From Aromatoleum petrolei (lineage in GTDB: Bacteria > Pseudomonadota > Gammaproteobacteria > Burkholderiales > Rhodocyclaceae), in NCBI RefSeq assembly GCF_017894385.1, contig NZ_CP059560.1, positions 2,046,001 through 2,110,000 on the forward strand: a stretch of DNA of 64,000 bases, read 5' to 3'. This document shows, one piece after another, positions 1-9,504 of this stretch. The position numbers were made by a program, and so were the translations under genes. The stretch's first letter is position 1. Every line of letters begins with the position of its first letter. Below the pieces are notes generated by a model that worked only from the letters and a program-made list of their open reading frames with translations, made no database searches and was not told the DNA's origin.

Positions 1-1308
1 CGCGACCTCCTCCAGGACGTTCAGCGACACGTCGGTGTCCTTCACGCCTTTCGGGTTCGATTTCATGTTCGACGACCAGTTGGTCGCGTGGCCGCGCTTG
101 ACGTCGATGATGTGGCCGACCACCGGCATGACCGCCTTGTAGCCGTCGTCACCGGTGTCGGGCCGGTTCTGGAAGATGAACATCTTCCAGAACTCGCCCT
201 TGCGGTCGAGCGCGTAGCCCAGGTAGGGCCGCGGGAAATCGACCTCGATGTAGGCGACCTTCTTGCTGTACGGGTGCTCGGCCGGCGGCGTGCCTTCGAC
301 GACATACACCTCGCGCGGCTCCCATTCGACGTCCTTGGCGGGGTTGGCGAACGGCGGCTCGGCCATGTTGATGCGCGGGAAGCGCTTCTGCGGTTCGCTC
401 CACGGCTGAGCGGTGTCGACGCTGATCTCGGGGCTGTGCGCGATCGCCAGCACCCAGCGCTTCTCGACCAGCTTGTTCTGCGTGTACTTGGTCGGCCACG
501 CGTCCCAGATGTCCCAGTCGTCGTAGAGCTGGTCGGTGCCGCCGATCGGGTCCATCCACGCACCGCCGGAGAGCCGCCGCGTGCGGCGCACGGACTTCAG
601 GTAGGCGTAGGAATCGTCCGGCTTGGCCGAGTCGGGCTGGTTGTAGCGCACCGAGAAGGTCCCCAGGCCGCGGATGTCCTGCGGGTAGTGCGCGACGAAG
701 TAGGTCTTCTGCGAGATGTCGCCGTCGCCGACCGAGATCGGCCCGCCATCGAGCCGCCCTTCCATGTAGTAGCGCCGCGACTGGAAGGCCTGCACGCGCT
801 CGTAGCCCTTCTTGGCATCGAGGAACACCCACGCGATGTCGCGCAGGTCCATCGTCGCGCCGTAGGTCGCGGCGCGCAGGTTCCAGATCACCTTGTCGCC
901 CGCGTGCGGGTCGTCCATCTTGATCGTCTCAGGCGGGAACGGCATGCCGGCCTTCCAGCCGCTGATCGTGCGGTCGGCCGGGTTGAACTTGACCTCCTTC
1001 GACCACTTCTTCGTCGCCTCGACGTACTTCGGGTCCATCTCGATCTTCTTCGAGTTCGCGATCTTGATCGTGAGGCCGTAGTTCGTGATCATCCACTCGA
1101 GCTTCTCGGGGATCATGCTGGCGATGGTCTTGCCCTCGAAGGTGTCGTTCTTGACGCTCGCGAGGTTTTCCTTGGTGATGATGAAGCCGGGTTCGAGCAC
1201 CTTGGCGTTCGCGCCATGGGCGGCGAACAGGAGCATCAGGCCGAGGGTGCCGCCGGTCGCGAGTTGCCGCACCGAGGAACGGGCGGCGGGTCGGAGTTGC
1301 TTGTACAT
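1..1308 (-). CDS. DUF1329 family exported protein (C-terminus cut by window edge)
   Basis: The frame is open from an ATG at 1308 to the window edge, giving 436 residues without a stop. The family is usually about 450 residues, so only the tail is missing. AGGAGA lies 6 bases before the ATG. Residues 1-35 form a signal peptide (basic start, hydrophobic GLMLLFAA, ANA cleavage site), so the mature protein is periplasmic or outer-membrane associated. Aromatic-rich blocks such as WNLRAATYGATMDLRDIAWVF-type segments and the conserved SGGAWMDP region fit DUF1329. The family has no settled biochemical activity; some members resemble LolB/lipid-binding folds and sit beside DUF1302 proteins and RND permeases, as here. 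I infer a role in moving or binding hydrophobic compounds with its neighbours. It lies 20 bases after the DUF1302 stop and is probably co-transcribed. Confidence 0.88.
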   Translation of the reverse strand, partial: MYKQLRPAARSSVRQLATGGTLGLMLLFAAHGANAKVLEPGFIITKENLASVKNDTFEGKTIASMIPEKLEWMITNYGLTIKIANSKKIEMDPKYVEATKKWSKEVKFNPADRTISGWKAGMPFPPETIKMDDPHAGDKVIWNLRAATYGATMDLRDIAWVFLDAKKGYERVQAFQSRRYYMEGRLDGGPISVGDGDISQKTYFVAHYPQDIRGLGTFSVRYNQPDSAKPDDSYAYLKSVRRTRRLSGGAWMDPIGGTDQLYDDWDIWDAWPTKYTQNKLVEKRWVLAIAHSPEISVDTAQPWSEPQKRFPRINMAEPPFANPAKDVEWEPREVYVVEGTPPAEHPYSKKVAYIEVDFPRPYLGYALDRKGEFWKMFIFQNRPDTGDDGYKAVMPVVGHIIDVKRGHATNWSSNMKSNPKGVKDTDVSLNVLEEVA

Positions 1309-1328
1309 GGTGTGTCTCCTCTCTTTTT

Positions 1329-2945
1329 TCAGAACTGCCGGGTCAAGCGGAAAACGAGCTGGCTGGCGTTGTCGAAGTAGCCGAAGAGCTGCGAGCGCTG
1401 GCCGCTGAAGGCCACCTTGTTCGAGCGGTTACCGCTCCAGAAGATGTCCGCCTCGACGCGCGCGAGCCATTCGTCGTTGAGCGTCAGCGACAGGCTGGGG
1501 ATGGCGAAACCGCCGCCGTGGCTGAGGTCGAAGCCGATCGCGAAGCCCGGGTTGATGGTGTCGTTGCGGTAGTTCAGCGTCGTGAAGGCGGTCAGGATGG
1601 TGTTGTGCTCGGTGAGCGGCGTGCCGTACGCGAACAGGCGCACGAGGTCGTCCGACTCCTTGAAGTTCAGCACCTGCGTATCGAAGAGCTGGATCGACGA
1701 GAACGAGGGCCGCGACGTGCCGAAGATGCCCTGCAGGTCGAGGTCCTTGTCGATGCGCAGCATCGTCGTCAGCGTGTCCTTCAACTTCACGCCGCCCAGG
1801 CCGATGCCGACATTTCCGGGCACGACCGGGTCGAGGAAGGCGCCGGTGCCGATGTTGTAGGGCTGGTCCTTGGTGTAGGCCATCTCGGCGCTGAGCACGG
1901 CATCGAGTGTCGCGCTGTAGCCGCTCACGGTCATGCCGTAGACGTCGATCTGCGGGTGGATGCGGTCGAACACCGCGCCCTCGGGCGCCTTCTTGTACGG
2001 CTTGAAGGCCGAGTTCGCGACCGGGTCTGCCGAGAAGGTCGTGAGCCACGCGAAGGAGTAGTTCAGGCCGAAGGCTTCGCCCGACCAGCGCACCCCGCCG
2101 GTAACGTCGCGGTAGTCGCCCGACGGGTGGTCACAGTCCTTGTCGGTGACCGCCGTGAGGTCGAAGCCGCGATAGGGCTGGAAGAACCAGCGCCCGCCCT
2201 GGATATCGTAGGTGTTGCCGATGTCCTGGCAGCGGTCGACGCCGGGGCGGATGTAGGCCGCCAGCATGCCGTCGGCCTCGGGGACGCGGATCTTGGTCGA
2301 GATCAGCGTCAGCGGCTTGCGCCATTCCTCGTTCTCGCCCTCGAAGAACAGGCGCCACGACAGGTCGTAGCCATGCACGAGGTCCATCGCGTGGAAGAAG
2401 TCCGACTCGCCCCACACCAACTGCTGCTTGCCGGCCTTGACGGTGACGCGCTCGCCGAGCGGAATCTCGGCCCAGAACTCGCGGATCTCGCCGCGGTTGT
2501 AGTTGTCGAGGATGCTGTTCGCGTGGCCGCCCTGGTCCGTGCCGTTGGTCTCACGCAGGCGCTCGAGGTCCTTCAAGTAGTCGGTCTTGTACTCACGATC
2601 GACGCGGCCGATCGCCTTCCACTTCACCGCCCCGGTCCTCGCATCCGCGTCGAGCAGCAGCGAGCCGCGCACCATCGACAGTTTGCCCTTGCTCTTCTCG
2701 CCGATCGCCTTGAGTTCCGGCTGATCCTCCAGGTTCACCGACACCCAGCCGCGCGCATAGCCCGACAGGTTGAAGCTGAAGTCGTCCGCGGCCCAGGACG
2801 GGGTTGTCCCGCCGTCCCCGGGCAGCGCGGCGAGGAGGTGGCTTTCACCACCGTCCGCCCGCGCGGGGCCGCTCGCCAGCGCGGCCAAAGTCGCTGTCAC
2901 CGCCAGCGCCGACGCCCTGGTCTTTCTTACTCCCTTGCTCCTCAT
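1329..2945 (-). CDS. DUF1302 family outer-membrane beta-barrel protein
   Basis: This is a 538-residue protein with a signal peptide (residues 1-30, cleavage after ARA). The rest is rich in alternating aromatic/polar strands typical of an outer-membrane barrel and ends in Phe (LTRQF), the BAM recognition signature. The start at 2945 has AGGAG and GAGGAG just upstream. DUF1302 proteins are described as porin-like barrels and recur next to DUF1329 proteins and MMPL/RND permeases in clusters for degradation of hydrophobic or aromatic compounds. The likely role is an outer-membrane channel or acceptor for a hydrophobic substrate. That role is inferred from fold and neighbours; the substrate is unknown. 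Confidence 0.88.
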   Translation of the reverse strand: MRSKGVRKTRASALAVTATLAALASGPARADGGESHLLAALPGDGGTTPSWAADDFSFNLSGYARGWVSVNLEDQPELKAIGEKSKGKLSMVRGSLLLDADARTGAVKWKAIGRVDREYKTDYLKDLERLRETNGTDQGGHANSILDNYNRGEIREFWAEIPLGERVTVKAGKQQLVWGESDFFHAMDLVHGYDLSWRLFFEGENEEWRKPLTLISTKIRVPEADGMLAAYIRPGVDRCQDIGNTYDIQGGRWFFQPYRGFDLTAVTDKDCDHPSGDYRDVTGGVRWSGEAFGLNYSFAWLTTFSADPVANSAFKPYKKAPEGAVFDRIHPQIDVYGMTVSGYSATLDAVLSAEMAYTKDQPYNIGTGAFLDPVVPGNVGIGLGGVKLKDTLTTMLRIDKDLDLQGIFGTSRPSFSSIQLFDTQVLNFKESDDLVRLFAYGTPLTEHNTILTAFTTLNYRNDTINPGFAIGFDLSHGGGFAIPSLSLTLNDEWLARVEADIFWSGNRSNKVAFSGQRSQLFGYFDNASQLVFRLTRQF

Positions 2946-3031
2946 CTCCTCACTCCTTTTCGTTTTGTCACTGCTCTGAAGGGGTCATGGACGGACGCGG
3001 CGTGCATCGCCACCGCGTCCGCGGGGGTGGT

Positions 3032-5407
3032 TCAGCCGACCAGCACGGGGGCGGCCTGCTCGATGGGATGGCGCTTGCTCCCGACGATGAATTCCGGACG
3101 GAAGACATAGACGAGGGCCGGCATGATGAAGAGCGCGCTGAAGGCCGAGATGAACAGCCACAACGCGATCAGCACGCCCATGTCGGCCTGCAGGCGCAGC
3201 GACGAGAAGTGCCACAGCACGACGCTGGTGATCAGCGTCATCGCCGTGATCAGCACGCCCTTGCCCGGTCCCGTCAGCGCATTGACGATCGCGCGCTCGA
3301 CGTTGTGCGATCGGTGCAGGTTCTCGCGGATGCCATCGACGATGTAGAAGGTGTAATCGACGCCCAGGCCGATGCCCAGCGCCACCACCGGCAGGGTGTT
3401 GATGTTCATGCCGATGCCCTGCCACGCCATGTAGCTGAAGGTGATGGTGTTCGACAGCAGCACCGGGATCATGAAGAACACGCCGGCGACCGTGGAGCGA
3501 TAGGTGACCGTGCAGCACACCACCAGCACCAGCAGCGCCAGCGCGATGGCTTCGATCTGCCCGGCGAGGATCACCTCGTTCACCGCCGCCAGCACGCCGA
3601 CCAGACCGCCCGCCAGCAGGTACTCGGCGTCCTTGATCGGGTGCTGGGCGACGTAGTCGCGCACGCGCGCCACCGCGGTGCGGATCGTCTCGCCCTGGTG
3701 GTCACGGAAGAACAGCGTCACGGCACCGTTCTTCGCGTCGGCATCGGCGTAGCGGTCCATGTCGCCCGGATCGGAGCCGGACACGAACATATACATCAGC
3801 TCGCTGTTCTCGTCGGCGCTCTTGCCCAGCTCCTGGTACATCGGGTTGCCCTCGCGCAGCACCCGGTTCACCTGCGGCAGGATGTCGGCGAGCGAGATGC
3901 TGCCGCCGACCTCGGGCTGGGCCTCCATGTACTTCTGGAAGCGCGTCATGCTGGAGAGCACCTCGGGCTCGCGCAGCGCCCCCGGCTCCTTGCCCGCCAC
4001 CACCACGAACATGCGGTCCGAACCCTGGAACTGGCGGTTGATCTGCGCCGCGTCGCGGTTGTAGCTGGAGTCCGGCCACAGGATCGGCGAGCCGGGATTG
4101 GCGTCGCCGACCTTGAGATTGAACGCGTACAGGCCGGAGAGCACGAACACCGCGCCCGCCATGCCGAGCACCGCATAGCGCCAGCGCGTCGTAACGATGG
4201 CCGAGCAGATCCCAAGGATGCGCATCAGCAGCGGATTGATGTTCACCGGGTGGATGAAGCGCTGATGCGAGCCGAACCACGACAGCATCACCGGCGTGAG
4301 GACCAGCGCGCTGACCGCGATCGTCAGCACCCACACCGTGCCGATGAAGGAGATCTTCTGCAGGAGCGGGATCGGCGTCAGCGCGACGACCAGCACGCAG
4401 CCCGCGTCCGCGACGATCGCGAGCATGCTCGGCTTGAACAGGTTGCGCGCGCTCGCCCTCGCCGCAGCCGCGGCGCTCGGCGTGCCCTGGCGCGTCTCGT
4501 CGTCGAAGCGCGCAATGAGCTGCACCGAGTTGGAGATCGCCTGTGCGGTGATCAGGAAGGCCACGACGACCACCAGCGGATCGAGGTGAAATCCCATCAG
4601 ACGCGCCGCGCCCAGGGCCCACACCGCGCTCACCAGGCCCGCGAGCAGCGGCAGCACCGTGCCGTGCCAGGTGCGCGTGATCAGGCACAACAGCACGACC
4701 AGCGCCGCAACCGCGATGAAGAAGATCGTCAGCGTCTCGTGCAGGTAATGGTTCACCCAGCCGTAGAGCACCGGCTCGCCGACGATGCGCGCTTCGACGC
4801 CGTCCCCGCGCGCTTCCTCCACCAGCTTCATCAACTGGTTGAACGCGCGCGTGTAGTCCATGTTGCCGTCGCTGAAGTCGACCGTGACGAGCGTCGCCTT
4901 CAGGTCGGTCGACACATAAGGCCCATAAACCAGCGGGTTGTTGAGCACCGAGGCCTTCAGTGCCGCCAGTTCCGCCTCACCCTGCGGCAGGTCGGGCCAC
5001 ATCAGCGGGCGCGATTCGACCCCCTCGGTCGAGGCGCGCACCTCCTTGATCTTCTTCGACGCGAGCGAAATGATCTGGTAGGTGTCGACGCCCTCGACCT
5101 GCTGCAGATCGACGGTGAGCTTCTGCACCTTGCCCAGCACCACGGGGTTGAAGATGTCGCCCTGCTCCGTCTCCAGCATGATGCTGACCATGTTCGAGCC
5201 GCCGAAGGTCTGCTTGAAGCGCTGGTTCACCTCCACGTAGGGATGGTTGCGCGGCAGCAGATCGCTGAAGACGGTCTTCACCTCGATCCGGCTCGCCTGC
5301 CAGCCCATCGCCAACGTCACGAGCGCAACCGCGGCGACGACCAGCGTGCGGAAGCGGATGAGAAAGGCGAAGGCCGCGTCGACCTTGCCGAAAGTCGTGT
5401 TCTTCAT
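3032..5407 (-). CDS. MMPL/RND superfamily transporter
   Basis: This is a 791-residue inner-membrane protein in two halves, each with one leading helix (first at about residues 19-37), a large periplasmic domain and a cluster of about five helices. The second half contains the acidic GLGVDYTFYIVDGI segment typical of RND helix 4. The length fits the short MMPL/hopanoid-transporter-like class rather than the 1000-residue HAE1 pumps. No adaptor (MFP) or TolC gene is nearby; the partners appear to be the DUF1302 barrel, the DUF1329 protein and the YCF48 protein. It starts 10 bases after the YCF48 stop with GAGG upstream. The family moves lipids and hydrophobic molecules by proton motive force. 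Substrate and direction cannot be read from the sequence. Confidence 0.9.
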   Translation of the reverse strand: MKNTTFGKVDAAFAFLIRFRTLVVAAVALVTLAMGWQASRIEVKTVFSDLLPRNHPYVEVNQRFKQTFGGSNMVSIMLETEQGDIFNPVVLGKVQKLTVDLQQVEGVDTYQIISLASKKIKEVRASTEGVESRPLMWPDLPQGEAELAALKASVLNNPLVYGPYVSTDLKATLVTVDFSDGNMDYTRAFNQLMKLVEEARGDGVEARIVGEPVLYGWVNHYLHETLTIFFIAVAALVVLLCLITRTWHGTVLPLLAGLVSAVWALGAARLMGFHLDPLVVVVAFLITAQAISNSVQLIARFDDETRQGTPSAAAAARASARNLFKPSMLAIVADAGCVLVVALTPIPLLQKISFIGTVWVLTIAVSALVLTPVMLSWFGSHQRFIHPVNINPLLMRILGICSAIVTTRWRYAVLGMAGAVFVLSGLYAFNLKVGDANPGSPILWPDSSYNRDAAQINRQFQGSDRMFVVVAGKEPGALREPEVLSSMTRFQKYMEAQPEVGGSISLADILPQVNRVLREGNPMYQELGKSADENSELMYMFVSGSDPGDMDRYADADAKNGAVTLFFRDHQGETIRTAVARVRDYVAQHPIKDAEYLLAGGLVGVLAAVNEVILAGQIEAIALALLVLVVCCTVTYRSTVAGVFFMIPVLLSNTITFSYMAWQGIGMNINTLPVVALGIGLGVDYTFYIVDGIRENLHRSHNVERAIVNALTGPGKGVLITAMTLITSVVLWHFSSLRLQADMGVLIALWLFISAFSALFIMPALVYVFRPEFIVGSKRHPIEQAAPVLVG

Positions 5408-5417
5408 CCTCGTCCCC

Positions 5418-6437
5418 TCACATGCGCTTGTGGCCGGCGACGCTCAGCGCGCCGTCGTCGAGCACGGCGAGATTGCTGCCGGCGAGGAAGTAGCGCGCGC
5501 CGGAGCGGGCCACGGCGGTACGCCACGACACGTCGCCTTCCGCGACGCGGCCGAGCTGCCACTGCCCGGCATCGGCCTGGGCGGTGGCCATCACGCCCTT
5601 GTCGCCGACCGCCAGCCAGCGCCCCTCGTCCCACATCACGCTATAGAGGTGCTCGCGCGTGAAGGCCGGCACCTGCTGCCACGAGGCACCGCCGTCGGCC
5701 GTCACGAGCAGCGCACCCGTCAGGCCCACGGCGACCCCGTGCTCGGCATCGCGGAAGGCGACGCTCATCAGGCTGACCTTGTTCGGCGTCGCGACCGATT
5801 CCCACGTCGCGCCGCCGTCGGTGCTTTTCATCAGCGCGCCGAACTCGCCCACCAGCCAGCCGGCGTCGCCGACGAAGGCGATGTCGTTCCAGGCGCGGTC
5901 CTCCTCCGGCAGCACGCGCGTCCAGCTCGCGCCGCGGTCGGCCGAGCGCAGCAGCGCGCCGAATTCGCCGACGGCCCAGGCCGCACCGTTGGCTATGCGC
6001 ACGCGGAAGAGCTTGTTCGGATTGCTGCTCGCGGGAATCTCGGCGCGACTCCAGATGTGTCCGCCATCGGCGGTCACGACGACCACGCCGTCGTTGCCGA
6101 CCGCGATCGCCGCCTGCTCGTCCCAGGCCGCGATGCCCTGCAGATTGACCTCGGTGCCGGAAGGCTGGCGCACCCACGACTGACCGCCGTCCTCGCTGCG
6201 CACGATCTTGCCGCCGGAGCCGACGGCCCACACGACCCGCTCGTCGGGCGCCGCGACGGCATAGAAGCTGTCGCGCCGCTCGATCGCCGGCGGCTCGACC
6301 TTCTGCACCACCGCCTCCGCCTTCACGAACAGCCCGGCGTACAGCAGCCCGCCGACGATCACCAGCGGTGCGGACGACGTCATCAACGTGACGACGCCGC
6401 GGGCGCCGCCTCCATATTTTCTCAATCGACGCAGCAT
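5418..6437 (-). CDS. YCF48/BNR-repeat beta-propeller protein
   Basis: This is a 339-residue protein with one N-terminal membrane anchor (about residues 16-40, VTLMTSSAPLVIVGGLLYAGLF), followed by repeated blades carrying the S/T-x-D-G-G-x-x-W signature: GGQSW, GGHIW, GASW, GATW and GGASW. This is the YCF48-like/photosystem II stability factor HCF136-like propeller. The start at 6437 is chosen because GGAGGAG lies 7-8 bases upstream; the frame remains open further upstream but has no better site. Such proteins commonly precede an MMPL permease and DUF1302/DUF1329 genes and may serve as a periplasmic assembly or accessory factor. The function here is inferred. Confidence 0.87.
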   Translation of the reverse strand: MLRRLRKYGGGARGVVTLMTSSAPLVIVGGLLYAGLFVKAEAVVQKVEPPAIERRDSFYAVAAPDERVVWAVGSGGKIVRSEDGGQSWVRQPSGTEVNLQGIAAWDEQAAIAVGNDGVVVVTADGGHIWSRAEIPASSNPNKLFRVRIANGAAWAVGEFGALLRSADRGASWTRVLPEEDRAWNDIAFVGDAGWLVGEFGALMKSTDGGATWESVATPNKVSLMSVAFRDAEHGVAVGLTGALLVTADGGASWQQVPAFTREHLYSVMWDEGRWLAVGDKGVMATAQADAGQWQLGRVAEGDVSWRTAVARSGARYFLAGSNLAVLDDGALSVAGHKRM

Positions 6438-6638
6438 CACTCTCTCCTCCACGCCGCTGATCGGCGCGTGACTTTCGTTTTTTTGCGTAGCCGGGGCCCT
6501 GCAGGGCTCGCGCCCCGCATGGGTGTCAGTGAATTCGGAAGATTTCGGGGCCTGCCCGGCCCCGGGTGCCCCGGCCGGCACCTCCGCAAGGGAGGCACCG
6601 GCCCGCAGGCGCCGGGCCTACCGCCCGGCCAGGACGGC
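6438..6638. other. acxC-to-YCF48 spacer with GC-rich hairpins
   Basis: The 200-bp gap holds GC-rich inverted repeats. GCCGGGC (6611-6617) pairs with GCCCGGC (6623-6629) around a five-base loop. A longer imperfect stem at about 6573-6603 has CCTCC and GGAGG arms. No T-run follows on the minus strand, so this is not a classic intrinsic terminator. It could be an mRNA-stabilising or partial-termination structure separating acxABC from the envelope genes. No open frame with a start site is seen. Confidence 0.5.
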
Positions 6639-7145
6639 TCAGGCCGCTTTTTCAGGGACCGGCAGACCCACCCACTCCTTGTAGAACGCCTCGATGTCCG
6701 GCTCGAAGTCGTGAATCACCGGGTACCATGGGGTCGGCGCCTCGACGTCGTGCATCGTCCCGCAGGTCGGGCAGTAGTACTCGCGGTACACCTGCCACTG
6801 GGTATCCGGCGCCATCAGCTTGGGATACACCTCGGTCATCGCCTCCTCGGTGTCGCGCACGTAGATCGCCGCCTTCAGCTTCCAGTTCTCGCGGTAATCG
6901 CCGAAGTCGTGGCCGCAATCGCACATCGTGACCCACTGCTTGGTCTTCGCGTCCTGCACGATGTAGAGGTGGGGCCCCAGCGGCAGGACGATCTTGTGGG
7001 GGAACGTGACCTTGTCCTGCAGCGCCTTCAGGTACTGCTCGAAGCGGCTGTTGTCCTTGGGCATCGACAGCATGCGGAAGGTGGTTTCCCAGTCGAGCGA
7101 GCCTTCGACGAGGTGGGCGACCTGCTCATTGGTGTAGGTAGACAT
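6639..7145 (-). CDS. acxC: acetone carboxylase gamma subunit
   Basis: This is a 168-residue protein, matching the roughly 167-residue gamma subunit of acetone carboxylase. It has a CDCGHDFGDYRENWKLKA segment (about residues 76-93) and a CPTCGTMHDVE segment near residue 125. The paired cysteines fit the zinc-binding gamma subunit. The enzyme carboxylates acetone with bicarbonate and ATP to acetoacetate as an (alpha-beta-gamma)2 complex. The gene follows acxB by 23 bases in the conserved order A-B-C. The closest alternative, acetophenone carboxylase, has differently sized small subunits, so acetone (or butanone) carboxylase is favoured. Confidence 0.95.
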   Translation of the reverse strand: MSTYTNEQVAHLVEGSLDWETTFRMLSMPKDNSRFEQYLKALQDKVTFPHKIVLPLGPHLYIVQDAKTKQWVTMCDCGHDFGDYRENWKLKAAIYVRDTEEAMTEVYPKLMAPDTQWQVYREYYCPTCGTMHDVEAPTPWYPVIHDFEPDIEAFYKEWVGLPVPEKAA

Positions 7146-7168
7146 TTTCCAACTCCTCGATTCGGTGA

Positions 7169-9493
7169 TTACTCTTCGACCTGGACGACGGTCGTGACGT
7201 CGGGCAGCAGCGACAGGTCCATGCGGTGCTTGGCGCCGTAGGACGGCACGCCCAGCTCGGACTCCAGCAGCTGCCAGTCGGCCGGCAGGTTCCAGAAGGC
7301 CTTGAACTCGTTCGTGAATTTCTCGGACAGCGCGAAGCTGGTCGCGAACATGTGCTGCACCTGCACCGCGGCATGCTTACTCACGATGCGTTCGCGCTCT
7401 TCCTTCATCCACTCGCGGGTCGGCAGCGCACGGGCGAGCCGCTCCTTGCGCATCTCCGCACGACGGGCAGCGGTCTTCGCGGGATCCACCGTGAACACGC
7501 CCTTCGCGTCCTGCGTGAAGACCGCCCCATAGACCTTCTGCGCGTACTCCGGCAGCAGGAACTTCTGGTTCAGGTCGTTCTCGATCGCCTTCGGCTCGCG
7601 ATCGATCGGATCCCCGAAGCCGGGGCCGCCGCGCAGGTAGTTCAGGTACAGGTCGTGGTTGTCGTAGCAGTCCTCGGTCGTCATGCACTGCTTGTCGCGC
7701 TTGACCACGGCCGTCGCGTCGATGTGGCGCTCGTAGTCCGGACGCGTCGGGTCGAGGTCGCCGCCCAGCGGCAGCGAGTCGCCGATCGCGATGCGTTGCT
7801 CCAGGCCGGTCTTGTGCGCCTCGAAGCGATAGCCGGTCGCCGACGGGTAGCCCCCCATCATTCCCCAGTCGCTGTTCATGTAGCCGTTGCCCATGAAGAA
7901 CATCGTCCAGTCCTGGGCATTCCACACCATGCGCAGCGTCTCGAAACCGCAACCACCGCGGTACTTGCCGTAGCCGCCGGAGTTGGCCTTGACGTTGCGG
8001 CCCAGATACAGGAGCGGCTCGGCCATCTCCCAGATCTCGATGTCGCCCATGTCGCCTTCCGGGTTCCAGATCGCGGCGGCGTGGTTGAGGCCGTCCTTGA
8101 CCGCGCAGGCGCCGGTGCCGCAGCTCGATGCTTCGAAGCTATTCACCGCGTGGATCTCGCCGTCCTGGTTGATACCGCCGCCCTGCAGCCAGTTGGAGGT
8201 GTTGGCGTTGCCGGCGTTGACCTCCTCCAGGTAGCCGCGGCTGAAGTAGGACTGGCTCAAACCGCGCCACAGCGCCGCCCAGCCGGAGACCAGGAAGTGC
8301 CAGGCGTAGGCGTGGCCGGTACGGCGGTCGTCCGGGTTGCACCACGTGCCCTTCGGCAGCTTGAACTCGGTTGCGAAGTAGGCACCGTCGTTGATGCGCT
8401 GGGTGGGCACCAGGGTCTGCGACATCATCACCCAGATGCCCGACGTGAAGGCCACCTGGTGCGCGTTGAAGGTATGCCAGCCCCAACGGCTCGCCCCCTC
8501 GAAGTCGAGCCGCCACTTGCCGTCCGGGCGGATCGTCATCTCGACCGGCGAGTGCATGATCGAGTCGAGCTTGGCGAAGGCGTTCGACACCTGCACGTCC
8601 TCGTGCTTGTACGGCACATCGACGAAGGACACCTTGCGGTACTTGCCCGGCAGCGTCATCGCCTTGACGCGGCTCATCAGCCCGCGGCGGCCTTCCTCGA
8701 TGACTTCGAAGCCGAACTTCTCATAGGCCTCGAGGCCGTCGGCGCGGATCACCTCCTCGACCAGCTCGCGGATCATGTGGCAGCCGGCGATCCGGGTCTT
8801 CTCGTCGAGGATCCAGTACTTGGGCGTGCGCACCGAGCGCTGCGACTCGTGCAGCCAGTCGCGCAGCGGCTCGTCGTTGATGCCGGTCTTGCGGCAGGTG
8901 ATCATGTAGCCGTCGCCGAAGCGCTGCGTCTGGCCGGTGGACATCGAGCCCGGGGTCACCGAGCCGGTGTCGATGACGTGGGTGACGCCGCCGACCCAGC
9001 CGATCAGCTTGCCTTCCCAGAAGATCGGCACGATGGTCGCGATGTCGCACGGGTGGACGTTGCCGATCGCGCAGTCGTTGGTCGTGAACATGTCGCCGGG
9101 ATTGATGCCGGGGTTGCCTTCCCAGTTGTTCTCGATCATGTACTTGATCGCCGCGCCCATCGTCCCGACGTGGATGATGATCCCGGTCGAGGTCAGGATG
9201 CAGTCGCCGGCGGCGTTATAGAGCGTGAAACACAGCTCGCCTTCCTGCTCGACGATCGGGCTGGCGGCGATCTTCTTCGCGGTCTCGCGGGCATGCACGA
9301 GGCCGCCGCGCAGCTTGGAGAACAGCTTCTCGTAGCCGATCGGATCGCTGTCCCGGAATTCGAGCTTCTCGATGCCGTTGTAGTAACCGCTGGTCTTGGT
9401 GCGCTCGATGATGCCGTCGCGGAACTGCTTTAGCGTCTGGCCGTTCTTCAGCAGGTCGGCGAAGCCGAGTTCCTTGTTTGTCATCATGTTCAT
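7169..9493 (-). CDS. acxB: acetone carboxylase alpha subunit (HyuB-like)
   Basis: This is a 774-residue protein of the hydantoinase B/oxoprolinase family; known AcxB proteins are about 776 residues. The TNDCAIGNVHPCDIA segment and the following GWVGGVTHVID stretch carry the Asp/His residues expected near the metal (Mn) site where phosphorylated acetone or enol and carboxyphosphate intermediates are joined. The start at 9493 (MNMMTNKELG) is preceded by AGGAGA at a good distance; the frame stays open further upstream into acxA but without a supporting site. It is translated just after acxA (11-base gap) and before acxC, which implies stoichiometric expression. Confidence 0.95.
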   Translation of the reverse strand: MNMMTNKELGFADLLKNGQTLKQFRDGIIERTKTSGYYNGIEKLEFRDSDPIGYEKLFSKLRGGLVHARETAKKIAASPIVEQEGELCFTLYNAAGDCILTSTGIIIHVGTMGAAIKYMIENNWEGNPGINPGDMFTTNDCAIGNVHPCDIATIVPIFWEGKLIGWVGGVTHVIDTGSVTPGSMSTGQTQRFGDGYMITCRKTGINDEPLRDWLHESQRSVRTPKYWILDEKTRIAGCHMIRELVEEVIRADGLEAYEKFGFEVIEEGRRGLMSRVKAMTLPGKYRKVSFVDVPYKHEDVQVSNAFAKLDSIMHSPVEMTIRPDGKWRLDFEGASRWGWHTFNAHQVAFTSGIWVMMSQTLVPTQRINDGAYFATEFKLPKGTWCNPDDRRTGHAYAWHFLVSGWAALWRGLSQSYFSRGYLEEVNAGNANTSNWLQGGGINQDGEIHAVNSFEASSCGTGACAVKDGLNHAAAIWNPEGDMGDIEIWEMAEPLLYLGRNVKANSGGYGKYRGGCGFETLRMVWNAQDWTMFFMGNGYMNSDWGMMGGYPSATGYRFEAHKTGLEQRIAIGDSLPLGGDLDPTRPDYERHIDATAVVKRDKQCMTTEDCYDNHDLYLNYLRGGPGFGDPIDREPKAIENDLNQKFLLPEYAQKVYGAVFTQDAKGVFTVDPAKTAARRAEMRKERLARALPTREWMKEERERIVSKHAAVQVQHMFATSFALSEKFTNEFKAFWNLPADWQLLESELGVPSYGAKHRMDLSLLPDVTTVVQVEE

Positions 9494-9504
9494 GGCAGGT
9501 CTCC

